Shown one piece after another: positions 1-12,370 of a stretch of DNA of 64,000 nucleotides (within the stretch, counting starts at the first letter, position 1; every line of letters begins with the position of its first letter). The notes under the pieces were generated by a model, which was not told the DNA's origin, did not search any database, and saw only the letters and a program-made list of their open reading frames with translations. Source of the stretch: Eucalyptus grandis (Eukaryota > Streptophyta > Magnoliopsida > Myrtales > Myrtaceae); NCBI RefSeq assembly GCF_016545825.1, contig NC_052614.1, positions 22,152,559-22,216,558 on the forward strand, in the 5' to 3' direction. Made by a program: the position numbers and the translations under genes.

Positions 1-1710
1 ATAAATCCATAATCGACTGTGCAATTGAAACTCCTCTTGATGTTCTAGATAAACAATTTTCCTTCCAAAATCTCTCGATTGATCATCCATTATTAGTTTG
101 TCATCTTTGTCAATTCCAATTAGGGAACTATCGATCAATGCTTCAATCCCCCTCTTTGGTAAAAAACCACAGGAATCCCACATATAAGTCGGAATTTGTT
201 TGGATGATCCAATGAAAAAACATGCAATATCCAAAAATATCTGTTGTTGCTCATGATCTAAACTTTCGTAAGTTATATGCAGCAGGTCTTGCAGGTTATT
301 GTTATACACATCGTCCTTTAATTTCTTAAATGTATCTTTCCATAGTTCTTCTCTCTTTTGGCGGAAGGCTGAACCTATATGTTCAACAATTAGGGGAATC
401 CTCTTTATACCAGATACGACATCCCAGGATAGAGACTTATAAGCCTCGGGAGGAGAATCCTTTCCAAATAAATGTCTACTAAATAAGGTCAATGCTTGAT
501 ACCGAGTCAACTCGTTGAGTTTGTACTTGGGGTCTGCATTGGCCTTATCAAGAATACTCATGTTTCTTGTAGTTATTATGACTATACTCCCAGCTTTTAA
601 CTAATTACCATCTCCGACCAAGGCATTTAAGTGAATATCATCATCCATGTCATCAAGAATAACGAGGACTTTCTTACTTGAAAATTGAGATTTAGTAATG
701 CCGATTCCCTTGTCGACATTAGACACTATATGTGGACTTCTTAGTATATCACAAATGAGCTGGTCTTGTAAGTACTCAATACCCATGCGTAGTGATACTT
801 CTCGAATATTTCGTACAAAGCTAAGATGTTCGAAATCACCAGAGAGATTGTTCCACAGGACCTTAGCAAGAGTTGTCTTACCGCTTCCACGCACTCCACA
901 AATTCCGATAATTCTTGTATCATTATATTTAGGATCTATTGAGCTCATAATATATTTCACATAATCATCAATTCCAACCAACTCTATGGGATGCTTGAAA
1001 GTTGTTTTCAACAAGCTCACAACTCGTGCGACAACTAGTTCAAGCAATGCTCCTTTCTTCCTGTCAAATGACACTGAATTTCAGCTATAGGAGTGCAATA
1101 TCTAAATTATTTTTCAAGAAAGATCTATTCATGAGAAATTAAATAATGTTTCGGTGACAAATAATGTACCCATAGGCAAATTTCTCTGCTTCCCATCCTC
1201 TCAAGGAACCCACTTCGGCGAGCGCTTTTCTCCATTCCCCTAGTTCCATTTCGTCCACCCGACCTTCAAGTCTAGAGAATTCTTCTATAGATTCCCCTTC
1301 AAGAAGTTGCACTTCCAAGGGTCCCACTTCATCAAATATGGGCAACACTATTTGCCCGCTGCTTCTCTTGCATTTCCACATGTGAACAAGCTCGCGAAGG
1401 CCCGATTTGTCGTTAACAAATCCCCGCTCGAAAATTGGGATCGAGATCTTACACTGCGGAAGATTGTAGGAATCCACTCATCCGCATTGTCCTTACTGCA
1501 GAACGTGTCGATTCCTGCAATGACGAGGCCATGACGGAGATCATCGAATAGCGTGCTCCACATCGGGCATACCGAGCTCAAGAACACGTCGCGATCGTTT
1601 CCTTTTGGTTTTTGCCTTCCGCCTCCAGAGTCGCCTCTATGCGGAGAGGTCGATGAGGAAGACGCCCCGTGCGTCGGATCTTCTGAAGGAGTGGGTTCTT
1701 TTCTTTCCAT
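1..1710 (-). pseudogene. TIR-NB-ARC (TNL) resistance-gene pseudogene, 5' part
   Basis: Relative of intracellular TNL immune receptors, which sense pathogen effectors through TIR, NB-ARC and LRR domains. Exon 1 (1710 down to 1170) encodes a serine-rich leader and a degenerate TIR domain (DRDVFLSS near residue 40, later KISIPIF, LRELVHM and GQIVLPIF). A GT-AG intron of 109 bp (1169-1061) follows; it joins in phase to exon 2 (1060 to beyond position 1). Exon 2 carries the P-loop GVRGSGKTT, kinase-2 KKVLVILDD, the RNBS-B-like GSIVIITTRN, a weak GLPL (RIPLIV) and LDIACFF. Two lesions are visible: a frameshift in the TIR exon near 1475-1490, and a stop (TAG) at 601-603, directly before RNBS-B, where the family usually has Trp. 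Reading resumes in frame after the stop and is open to the window edge; the LRR lies outside. A pseudogene is most likely, unless the lesions are sequence errors. Confidence 0.85.
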
Positions 1711-2048
1711 CTCGAGAGAATTGTCCTAAATACAAAGGCAGTAATGGAGATTGACGGAGCAGAGCCTCAAAAGAAAGCAGGAAACGGAGAAGATGAATAT
1801 GGATACCCGAGATCCGGGAACTGCAGAAATGTCTCTCGTAACTGAATTCGGATCTACGATCAAATATAAATAAAAACTCTCATTCAACTCGTCAGAAGAA
1901 AATAGAGCAGTCGAAACAGTAAACGGAGAAGAGCAAGGAACCACAGGTTACCTGAGGAGTGCCGAGACAACACAGTCCGCCCCGTTGCTGTGGTCTGGTC
2001 TCCACGGATTCTCAGCCTTCCATTTTATATCTTCAACACGATACCCTC

Positions 2049-2090
<42 letters not shown>

Positions 2091-2384
2091 GATAGTAATC
2101 TCCTCCGCAGCATTATGCGGTGGGTGCCTGGCACGTGCTTTGGATAGAAATTTGAGATCCGGCACACTTCGACCTTCTTCTTGTTTTTTTGTCAACAGCA
2201 CTCTTGACTTGACTTGCTTTGTTCTGTTAATAAAAAAACATATAGGAAAGAAAACCAAAGAGCAATACGGCTGCTCCTATTGGGTAATCATATTCTCCAC
2301 CAACTAATTTAATGTAAATTAGATTGGGATAAAGCCCACTCTCTTTTTGTAGGATGCATGTGTAGGACCTATGTAGCATCGACA
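1711..2384. other. Upstream region of the TNL with an AAT microsatellite
   Basis: No gene is seen. This stretch lies 5' of the TNL start. It contains an uninterrupted run of about 14 AAT units at roughly 2049-2090, which accounts for the poly-Asn and poly-Leu reading frames here. The rest is unremarkable AT-rich DNA. Confidence 0.6.
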
Positions 2385-2385
2385 C

Positions 2386-2510
2386 TCTTCGGGAGCCTTT
2401 GTGTCGTGTCCGACACTCTGACATGTGTCCGACACGCAGTCAACGAGTGTCGAAAAATCCGACACGTGGTCAACTCTCTCCAACACGTTCCGACACGCGA
2501 GTCTGGAATT
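2386..2510. repeat. Clustered CGACAC / GTGTCGG short motifs
   Basis: About eight occurrences of CGACAC or its variants (such as GTCCGACACG) fall within 125 bp, spaced irregularly at roughly 10-25 bp. They are followed by a GC-rich stretch (2590-2700) resembling the GC-rich cores of the DNA elements further right. This is probably a fragment of a non-autonomous mobile element; no function can be assigned. Confidence 0.4.
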
Positions 2511-2814
2511 CTGACATCCACAAAGTCAATTTCATAAATTTCTAATACTTGAGAGGTCATAATATAAATATAAAAAAAAAAGGAGGGAGGGTTGGTGGTC
2601 GGGCGCCGTTGCCGCTGCCATAGTCGGAGGAGGCCGATGACCTCACCGGCCATAGGCGGCGGGAGGGGGCGCCTTCGGGCCGTGCAAGGCTCGCCCAAGG
2701 TTATCCTAGACCTACACTGTCAGAGGAGGCCACGAATTAGATGCCTTACTTTTTTGCCATAAAGTTGTTTCTGAATTAGCAGTCTTTTTAAAATCAGAAT
2801 AATAACACAAATAT

Positions 2815-3175
2815 TCAATGAACTTTATTCTAGTGCAATGTGGTCTTTCAATTTTTAATTTATTTAATATAGTCCAATGAATTTTTAATTTGTTCAATGT
2901 GATCTCTGAACTTTTAGTACATGTTCAATATAATTCTTAAATTATATGAAAATGTTCAATGTTGATTTTTATTAATTTAACTTTAGAGAAACATTTTTAT
3001 ATAGTCCATTGACTAAATCAAACATGTACCAAAAGTCTATGGATCACATTGAAAAAATTAAAAATTCAAAATAACATTGCACATTGGATTAATGTTTAAG
3101 GATCAGATCAATAAATTAAAAAGGTTGAGAACTACATGGCACATTAAGTCAAAGTATATGGACCATATATGTTAA
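2815..3175. repeat. Imperfect foldback (MITE-like) element
   Basis: The left half repeats sentences of the type 'TTTAATTTGTTCAATGTG..TCTGAACTTTT'. The right half carries the same sentences in inverted orientation (for example CATGTACCAAAAGT and ATTGAAAAAATTAAAAATT). This is a long imperfect inverted repeat without coding capacity, as in non-autonomous DNA transposons. The ends are not sharp. Confidence 0.5.
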
Positions 3176-3324
3176 TTTCCCTTTAAAATTCTTTTTCCTT
3201 GTCCTAGCAATTTGTCCTTTTCTTCTTTTTATCTCCGAAAAAAAGGTATGTTGACGCCATGAGCAAACTTTTAAAGGCAATGCATTATAGATCATAGGGA
3301 AAATGACACAAATGGTCTATAAAC

Positions 3325-3582
3325 TTTGGCCCAATATATAATATAATCCTTAAAATTTTAATTTATTCAATTAGTCTAATGTGTTTCTTGAACTTTTAAT
3401 TTATATGTAACCCTTGAACTTTTAATGCATGTTTAATATGGTCCTTGAATTTTATGAAAATATTCAATATTGTCCTTCCATTAATAGATCACAAATAACA
3501 TTGAACATTTTCATAAATTTCAAGGACCATATTAAACATGTATTAAAAGTTTACAGACCACATTGTACATTAGGCCAAACTA
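3325..3582. repeat. Foldback MITE with a long inner inverted repeat
   Basis: Arms at 3417-3476 and 3498-3551 are near-perfect inverted copies over about 54 bp (core TTTAATATGGTCCTTGAA). The outer ends also pair: TTGGCCCAAT on the left against ATTAGGCCAA on the right. It is related in sequence to the element at 2815-3175. Short size, no reading frame and long terminal inverted repeats fit a MITE. The 450 bp to its right hold no gene. Confidence 0.6.
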
Positions 3583-4059
3583 ATAAAAGCAAATTCCATC
3601 ATAAGCATTCGAACCACCATTTTTGCTCCACTTGTGCTATGGGTTCATTAATCTCACTTTGTGGCGAAATATTATTAGCCCCACTATTTCCATAGTAATC
3701 TGCACAGGAAATGTAATCGTTAACATATCGATCAATTGATTAAAATTTTAGAAAAATTACCCAATTAATTCTAAACTTATTATATAAAAGTCAAATTTGT
3801 CATAATTGGTCTTATTTTGCCAATTGCCAATTTAATCCTAAACATTTGCTCAAAATTCTAATATAATTCTTTTGATCAATTTTCATCAAAGATTGCTGAT
3901 GGAACAGTTCAATTATCACCAGTCATCCTACATTCACACCACCATTTCAGAGATTTTTCAGTGAAAATTGATCAGATGACTATTTTAATCCATATAGTAG
4001 ATTTATGACTAATAGGACAAATTGCCTTTAAATTTACACTAAACTCTCAACTTGTATGC

Positions 4060-5400
4060 AATACAAACAAACAGAAGGCTACAATCAACAAATCCTTAAA
4101 TGATTGGTGCTAGTTGCATCTCCTTCAAAGCTTTTGATTGGTTTGCACAAATTGATCTCTTTGTAAGAGGATCGGCCAACATTGACTCGATTGGCATGTA
4201 CTTAACTACAACTTTTACCTTCCTTCACCATTTTCCCAATATGGTGATACTTCATATGGCAATGTAAATCGTTGCCTTATTGTCACAATAAATTGTTATA
4301 GGACGCAAAGGAGTATGCAGAAAAGAGAGTATTTCCTAATAATCACTCAGCCCGAATAATTTCTTCTTTTAAATTTTTGCATTAATTTGTCAAATACCTT
4401 CCAATGAGATGCACTGAAAATTAGAAGTAAATCAACTTATTTTTCCTACCGCATGTGCAATATCAGGTCTTGTGGCATTCCTAGCATACATAAGACATCA
4501 GGTTATCTTAGCATAGTGTTCTTGATCAGTTGATTTATCATTATATTAACTCAATAGGACCCAAAGGCACACCACTTGGTTCACAATTAGGAAAACCTAA
4601 TATACTAAGCGCTTTTTCCTTAAAATGTGATTGAGTCAAAAACATTTTATTTATTATATTTTGTGATTGGCGATGAAAAGCAAAAGGCCCAGTTCTGACT
4701 TGACCTTAATTTCCAAAATCACATCCACAGTACCAATCTTTTGAACTCTAAAACAATTATATATGTAAGATGCAGTCTTCTCAACAATTTCCGAATTTGA
4801 TCCAAAAATAAGTAAATCATCAACACAAAAAGTAATAACAACACAACCATTATTTGTGACTTTCGCGAAAGCACAATTTGCAGCTTTACTGGCTTTAAAA
4901 CCAAAATATTCAATTTCTCCATTGAACCTTTTACACTATTGTCTAGGTGTTTGTTTGAGTCCACACAAAAATTTATTCAATTTACAAACTTTATCTTCTT
5001 GAACAATTTCTAAATAGCCCCTATGGATATAAATTTCTCCATCTAAATCACTACTTAGAGAGGTAGTTTTAACATCCATTCGAGGAATTACCAAATTACT
5101 TTTGAACCTTAAGCCATCATTTTTCTAATTGTTGTAAGCCTAGTTACCGGAGAATAAACATCAACGTAGTCAAGTCCTCCTTTTTCACAATACCTTTTAG
5201 CCACCAATCCTGCCTTACGTATAGTTCTATTGTTAGGAGGAAGATTAGTTAGTGACCCTATATTATTTCGCTTGATAGATTTTATCTCATCATCCATTGC
5301 CATTTTCCATATGTGTGCATCCGGTCTAGACTTGTTTTTCTTTGATTGAAGAAGATTCTTTAGAAAGATAAGGATATTGTTCACTTATAACTTGTTTTCC
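4060..5400 (-). pseudogene. Decayed Ty1/copia pol fragment (RT and RNase H)
   Basis: Reading on the minus strand, 5384-5109 encodes the start of the copia reverse-transcriptase domain (WKMAMDDEIKSI, then GLDYVDVYSPVTRLTTIR). Around 4830-4800 the catalytic FCVDDLLIFGS is seen in another frame. Further down come the RNase H motif YCDNKA and the C-terminal ADPLTK (about 4290-4150). Frames change repeatedly and stops are common, so the copy is dead. No LTR is recognisable on either side. Its upstream end abuts the truncated end of the TOL fragment at about 5450, suggesting that a rearrangement or the insertion removed the last TOL codons. Confidence 0.8.
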
Positions 5401-5451
5401 TTTATCTAAAGAGAAACTTTATTTTCCTAATATTCTGTCTATTTCGAGATA

Positions 5452-8400
5452 CTAAGTATCTGTTATTGTTGAAGTGGACACCTGGTATGAAGAGTTCCTT
5501 AAGCTACTGTCATCTCTAACCGATAGCCCATACATCCGCTGGTCAAGGTACTGAGCACCTTGTTGGCCATAGCCGTAGGCTGCCACCTGGCTGCCATACA
5601 TTTGCTGGGGATATAAATAAGCCATCTGACCTACTTGCATTAGCTGAGGAACCATCCCCATATAAGGACCTCCTTGGATGGGCTGAGGTGGTAAGTCCTA
5701 CCATTTGGTTTATCGGAACAACCTGGCTATTCAGCAATGGCATGTGGCCACCTGCGACTGGTTGCAAGTACACGCCCATCGCTTGCTCATTCCCCATTGG
5801 ATAAGCTGCCTGGAGATGCAATCCACTCAGTGCAGGTTGTGCGTGCAGGACGACCACCTGTGAACCTTGCATTGGTTGGGGGTACTGACTGCCCATCACC
5901 TGACTGTTTTCCACTGACTGAGCTTCCCAAGGGGGTGGTGGTAGCGAATCACTAGTTTGAGCACCTGCGAAGCACCACAAAACTGTAGGCTCAACAGATT
6001 GTGAGATTGTTTGTTAGGAGTTCAGCTATGTCCACAAAGAAGAGGTCAACGCTCGCCAAAAGGACTTAAGTCTCATAGCAACTCAGTAATCTGGAAAAGA
6101 ATACCAAGCATGCCCCTAGTACATGCCAAATAAGGTTGTACAGTACAAGCCAACCGGCAAAATACGCATCACCAAGAAAGTAATGTCAGGTACTGATGAA
6201 GAAGCAGAAGTGCACGATAGACAGGAGAGGGAGGCTGTTGCTGCTGCGCAATATGGCCATTCCAAACAGGAACAGAGCTTTGAGAATAAGGTGACTGATC
6301 ATGCTCGTTCGATCCCATGTTTGGCATGTTGCCATTAGCATAAACCCCAAGTTGTGGAGCTTGCAGATTCTGCTGCTGTTGGAATTGAGGAGTAGAAGGA
6401 TTGCTTTGTGTAGTTGGATAGCCACTCTGGGTATTGATAGTATTGGGCTTGCTGTTACTGTCCGAAAACACATTGAAAAGAACAAGTGCATTCTGCTGTG
6501 ACTGAGATGCAGTTGACTGTGGGTGTCCAACAGGCACTAGTGCTAGTGAAGTCTCTGCCTTTAGGAGAGCTGTAGTCCTCTCCACTGAGAAGGTCCGTTT
6601 TTGGATCAAGTTTAGCTGGACCCCGTACCGGCACTTGATGTTGATCTGCAGAAAATCCCACTTCTTATAGCTCAATTGGCCAGAAACTGGTGTTCAATAG
6701 TTAAAAATTTAAATCAAGATCATCACCGATCCTCTAATAGTAAATTACTGGTACTTTTAGGTAAAAATGCACATATGTACATGATTTTCAGTTTTACTTC
6801 CCTCTCCTGGGTGTTTGCTGAACTTGGAACTTATTTTGTATCTTATTATTAGTCTATTAAGGATATAACATGCCAATTATCAATAAGTGATTATATAGTA
6901 TCACATCTACAAGAACAAGTATAATATTCATATTAACTTTCACAAGATAGCACAAAAATATAACAAAATTCAATTATTAAATATAATATTTATACAAAGT
7001 CTGTAATTTAAATGGTCTTATTCTACCACGTAAATCTTTTCCATTAGAATAGAATTTGCATGAAGTCGTGATAACTTCATTTTACATTCTATTATAGTAA
7101 ATCCGAATTCTTATGTATACTCATGCTTATCCTGTATCAAATAAATTTCTTTCTGTATAACACTAACGGAACCGATCTTTATGTAAATCTCAAGTAATAA
7201 GTGGAGAGAGACAGCAGGTGTTTAACCCAAAAAAATGGCTGCTGTCTTGTCAATCTAGACTAGCTTTTTAAGTATGATCCCTAGCGATCCTATGAGCAAA
7301 TTGGGAGACATAGAAACAATCGGAACTCAAGAACTGAATGCACAATGTTGGACGGCAATCTCCCAAAGTTTAATCGGCCTTTTAGACACAAAGTTTCAAG
7401 AGCAAATATTTGAGATCTTAGATCAATTTAAGCCACAAGATAAATGTTTAGTGCAGCATGCTTCAATCATTTTGTACTTGCATGTATATAATGAGCACAT
7501 GTACAAGATGCATTGGTACATTTCTCCCTTTCTCTCCTTTCTTCTTCTCTCAAGACCTAAATCACATCAATAGTACTACTAAGGATCTGCCTGGTAAAGC
7601 TGTGGGCCTGTGTCTGCATTGTAGCACATGTGGTGGTTGTGCTGTGAAGCACTGTAACTTCTATGTTTGGAATATATCCTTTACAGCTGCAACACCTCAA
7701 AAATGGGCAAGGCAGTTTTCTCGAAACTGTTATAACTGCTGCAATTTTGAGGGCACTACAGCAGTAAAGAATTTGACAAACAGTCCATAAAAGCTGCAGA
7801 CACACCTTTTTCACAGCCAAATCTGCTGTGAAAAAAGTTGCACCAGACAAGGTCTTGACAACTGGAGGATCAAAAGACAGATGATAAATTTCCACTACGT
7901 TTGTTTTGCAGAAAATAAATGATTTGGAAAACATTTTCACCAATAGCTTGTTTTGCTTAAAATAACTAGTCAACAGAAAATGTTCTACAACAATTTGTGT
8001 CTAAACATTTTCGTGGAAGATGAAAATATTTTTCGTTCATTCCTTTCTGTAAGCAATATAAATGGTCATTTTCAGCAAAAATTTTCCAAACCAGTCATTT
8101 TTCATGAAACAAATGGAGCCTCAATGTATAAATATCCACCAAGTTTTACCAAACAGCAGAAAATTAGCGAAAAATATCCATATCAACTTATCATAAGAGT
8201 AGCACTGCTCAGTTCACAGACTTCAGCTGAACTTCATAATTTGCCACAGAACAAGTATTTGGGGTTTATATATTGCAATCATGACTAATGAACCAGTTAC
8301 CTTTCATCAGGCTTTGTGCTGTTATCTACAATATCAAGTAGAGGACCTTTGACATCCGTCATGGTGCCAGAAGGTCCCGGCGGGGTTTCTCAGCCTGAAC

Positions 8401-8491
8401 TGAACTTCCAGAAGCAATGACTTCATGCTTGGCAAGTACACGCTGCAAGTCATCATTCAAAGCTAATCCTTGACGTAGAAGTGATTCATCC
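5452..8491 (-). pseudogene. TOM1-like (TOL) ESCRT-adaptor gene, 3' part, frameshifted
   Basis: TOL proteins bind ubiquitinated membrane cargo through VHS and GAT domains and deliver it to ESCRT for vacuolar degradation. Three exons remain. Exon A (8491-8301) encodes the end of the GAT domain (DESLLRQGLALNDDLQRVLAKHE is partly visible). Exon B (6645-6216) has LDPKTDLLSGEDYSSP and QQNALVLFNVFSDS. Exon C (5964-5452) has SLPPPPWEAQS, MYPQQMYG-like repeats and QYLDQRMYGLSVRDDS. Introns have GT-AG borders (8300-6646; 6215-5965). The VHS domain and the last ~30 residues are missing. Frameshifts of 1-2 nt occur near 8385 (CCCC run), 6620 (GGGG run), 6570 and 5695. Retained introns point to a DNA-level copy, not a retrocopy. 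It is either a pseudogene fragment or a copy with uncorrected sequence errors; the missing ends favour a pseudogene. Confidence 0.8.
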
Positions 8492-10447
8492 CTGGATTAC
8501 AAGATCAAATCGGAACTAATAAGCCATCCCTTCTAATGAGATTTAGCATGTGCATTTCTGATGACTACTAGGAAGAAGTTCCACACCTATGAGTTATGGA
8601 TTTACCCTGGAGAGAGAAAGAGAGAGAGGTGGGGATATAAACTCACTTCAACCGAACCCGACATAAAGAAAATAAAGTTAACTATGAACCTCCTTCAAGT
8701 TTGGCAACCCCATGGGAATTTTTTTTTTTTAAATTTCTTTCAAATTCAGGAAGATCAACTGTTGATAGTCTCTGCAATTGTGCTTTATTTATAATTCTCA
8801 TCTTCTTAGCTGCTCCAAAATTCATTCTTTCACTGGCTGTGAACAATTCCTGTCAGATGAGTGAGAGCTTCTTTTATTTAATCTTTTATTTCCTCCCATG
8901 AGTAATCAGACAAGATATCTCACAGTTAGCCTTTCAAGGAGCCTAATTCCCATCAAAGATGATTCCAAGAGCTCAGTGGCAACATGAGCAAGAGAGCTGC
9001 CTAGAGAGAAATAAAAGGAAACGAGAGGTTTGCCTCACCACACATGGTTTTTTTTTTTTTTCACCGCACATGGTTGAGCAGAGTGAAGAGTTGTATTAAG
9101 GACAGCAGTAGAAGAACATGACTGACACAACAGTGGATTCATGCAGAGCAGGCAGTCCTGCCCAGGGGCGCCACATTCTCATCTGAAGGATTACCTCAGG
9201 AAAACATGATCTCTCTTCTAATACACTACGACCATTACAAGCAGGACCAGGACATTAGGAAAAAATAACCATCAACTGTTACATTGAACAAGTACAAGCA
9301 TTTGTTCTTTATTACCATTCTCTAGCACTTCATTGTTGAAATCATCTCTTTGATGCCATATAATATATTGGCCCACCAGAAGGCAATCAACAAACCCCGA
9401 GAATGCTTGACTGCATGAATGATTAAGATGAATAGCTCTCAAGGTTCTTAACAGATAGAGTTTGAGTTGAAATCGAAGCATCATATCATACCTAATTCAT
9501 CTAATCCCCAGAATCTCATGCATAATTGACAGAACGACAGAATGTGTTTATGTGAATACTCAATCGAGGCAAAGACATCCAACTATTATCACTTGTCGCA
9601 GCACTACTGTCCTATATATCCGATCCAACAAACTGACCATTGGAAATAAAGATTTGAGATGAAGTATCGTTTGAGATAGGATTAGGAAACAAAATGTGGA
9701 AAAGGAGCACGAAAGATTCCCACTGAAATCTCACGCTCTCTCTCAATACTTGTCAAACGATTACAAATGTCTCACCCTTGTTATTTCCAGAAAAGTTCAA
9801 TCAAAGACACTCTTGCATCTCGTTCTAAAAGCAGCCTATCAAGAATCCCCGCAAGATGTCAAGGGCACTCCTCTTTGGCACTGATACAACTAGTCTATGT
9901 CAATATCAAGGAGGATGGAGTATGATTGTTCTCATATGAACTACGCTATAAAGTTTTGCTCCTTTCCTGTAACCAGGTGGTATAGAGGGAATTTCATTTT
10001 TCTCTTTTTGGCAGAGGGGAGGAAATATTACTCCATAAAGTGCAATGGCTTCTTGTTCTTGTTGTTATGGTATTCACAAGGTGGGAAGGTGGAGGAAACC
10101 CCAAATCAAGATTTTTATAACCAAGAAAGGTGACTCTACCAACTTTTGGCTCTTGGCCCTGACTCTGCATAGTTTAAATGTAAAGGAGACTACATTCAAC
10201 TAGATATTATTAAGGAAGCGACACTGCCACATTTTATCATGAAACAGTGAACATGCAAGTATACAAGTATGCACTCCTTGCAAGAGGTGCAAGCAACAAA
10301 TATTAAACACCAGGTCACTTAGATAATAGGCATTACAAGACTTTAGGTAAGGAAATTTCTGGTTGAGGTTTATGTACTAATGAAAGAATAATGAGTTTTT
10401 AGATACACATGTTATATCTTTTTTTTGTTAAAAAAACTCATTGATAC
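8492..10447. other. Region between TOL and PEX4 fragments, no gene seen
   Basis: No exon of TOL (VHS part) or PEX4 (last exon) could be found here on the minus strand. The stretch is AT-rich, with homopolymer runs at 8720 and 9050 and no coding-like reading frame. It may contain the breakpoint that removed both missing parts. Confidence 0.5.
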
Positions 10448-12340
10448 CTGAATTGCAATTTAGTGGGCTGTCAGGCTCAGGGTGGGCCATGAGAGCTATT
10501 ATAGCCCTGCAAACAGACTGAAGTGTCCAGGCAGGACTCCATGCATTCTTCAGAATATCAAGGCATATCTCCCCTGTCTGTATAAAGTAAATTAAAATGT
10601 CAATCTATTAGTCAAACAAACACTTACAGCATCTCATACTTATGCATCAGGTATCTCTGTTGATTTTTGCCAAGCTAGTAGTTATCAGAAAATCTATTCA
10701 TGCAGAGATTCTCTGGAAACAGAATTTGGAAAAAAACAGGTCAAGATTGTTTCCTGACAAAGTGTCAAAGAAGTCTCCAATTCTCAGCTTCTGCACCTCT
10801 ATCTATTTTTTAAGTGCCAGATAAATCAAAACCCTAAAACTAGCAACTCTTTCAAGTTTCTGATTCTGAACATAATAGATATTGATGAGAAGAAACATTG
10901 ATCGCCAAACAACACAGTAAAAGTGCACATTGGGGTGAAATATCTTAGTCAGGAAACGAACTTGAGGTGGCTGCAGTGGATACTGCTCAGGTATAGCAAA
11001 TGCGAGCTGGAAAACACCACCCTCAAAAGGAGTCTCCGATGGTCCCTAATGAAAGAGAGAATCGCCATATCTTTTATATGAGCAACAGCACCATTTCCTT
11101 GACAATTAGCCCCATCAGCCATTCAATCTCACCTTGATAAGAGCAGTCCACTTAAATATGTTTGAGTCATCGCAAACCAACTGAATGTCCAAATCAGCTC
11201 CCTTCTCTCGCTGCACCTCTTCGTATTCCTTGAACAGCCTTGCCCTCGATGTCTACAAATACAAGCACACGTCGACATTAGGATCCACAACCAACCTGGG
11301 GTCATAAAGAAAAAAGCAGAACGCAATTCCTCCATGTATATAATTGCAGGAGATCAAATCTGCTGCTTCATGAGATAACCGGCATCGCAAAAGGACTTAC
11401 TCAGTACATAAATATGATAACCTAGTGTAAATTTTGCCATAAGAAAGAAAAATTTTCAAGAATGATCACATTCTGGGTTCATAATTTTGATTACAATAGA
11501 CTTCACTCCCCATTGTGTGTAAACAGCGGAACAAAGAGCTGGTAGCTGTAAGTAATCAGTAATACCTGCATTTCAATATATCCTCCCGAGTTAAGTCTGC
11601 TACAGGAAATCTGATTTCCACCAAATTCAACTGAAAGATTGAACAACAGTGAACCAATATATCAAAAAAGCTCAAAGAAAAAAGAAAATCATGCCTTATG
11701 CTGTCTAACATTTGGGTATATGTCTTGCGCATTCTTGCCACTCCCAAATCACTTCTCTCTCATATCCAGGCAAATTACTCAAGAATCAAGCACGAAACTG
11801 TACGCGAGCAAAGACCCGCCTACCACCATAACGAAAGAACTCAAAGCCAATCTTTCAAGCATACTCAGCGAACATTTAGGTATATAATTCGTGCATTCTC
11901 ACCACTCCTAAATGACTCCCCTCTCATATCCGGGCAATTTCTCAAGAATCAAGCACGAAAATGTACCGCGAGCACAGACTCACCTACCACCGCAACGAAA
12001 GCAATCAAAGCCAATCTTTTAAGCATATCCAGATTACAAATTTGTTGCTTTTGATCAAATATCGATCGAACGATTTCTGGGTATCGAAGAACCGAACCAA
12101 GAACGAACAATTCGCAGTCAACAAAGAAATCGGAAAGCTCGTGATCGAAGAGAATATACCTCGTCTTCGACAAATTACGATTGAAGTCGAAGGGGCTTCT
12201 AGCTCGGGACGAGGTCGATGGTGGCAAAGCGATTCCGCAAGACAATACGCGCGAACTCGAATGACGACTAAGAATCAGAAATGGACTCCCATCTGAAGCT
12301 TTTGGTCTCGTGTCCTTCTTGAGTTTTTTAATCATATGGC
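10448..12340 (-). pseudogene. PEX4: Peroxin-4 ubiquitin-conjugating enzyme gene (PEX4/UBC21-like), last exon missing
   Basis: PEX4 is the peroxisomal E2 that ubiquitinates the PEX5 import receptor for recycling. A 5' UTR exon ends at a donor near 12162. The exon at 11596-11566 contains the start (ATG 11571-11569, Met-Gln) and ends at a GT donor. Exon 11252-11133 (40 codons) has SRARLFKEYEEVQREKG and NIFKWTALIK. Exon 11045-10920 (42 codons) has the E2 motifs [12 protein letters not shown] and [12 protein letters not shown]. Exon 10577-10448 has [17 protein letters not shown] with the catalytic Cys. All borders fit GT-AG except the one after HPNVHF, where the usual Lys codon and donor are replaced by TACTGTG. 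The final exon (about 30 residues expected after LNCNSG) is not found downstream. The conserved, otherwise undamaged exons suggest a recent partial copy. Confidence 0.85.
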
Positions 12341-12370
12341 TCTTTCTGACCCAAAAAAAAAAATTTCTTT

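Noticed and set aside
7274..8288. Plus-strand open frames of about 100 codons within the long TOL intron
   Set aside because: No family resemblance, no splice or start context, AT-rich; more likely intron sequence with old MITE fragments.
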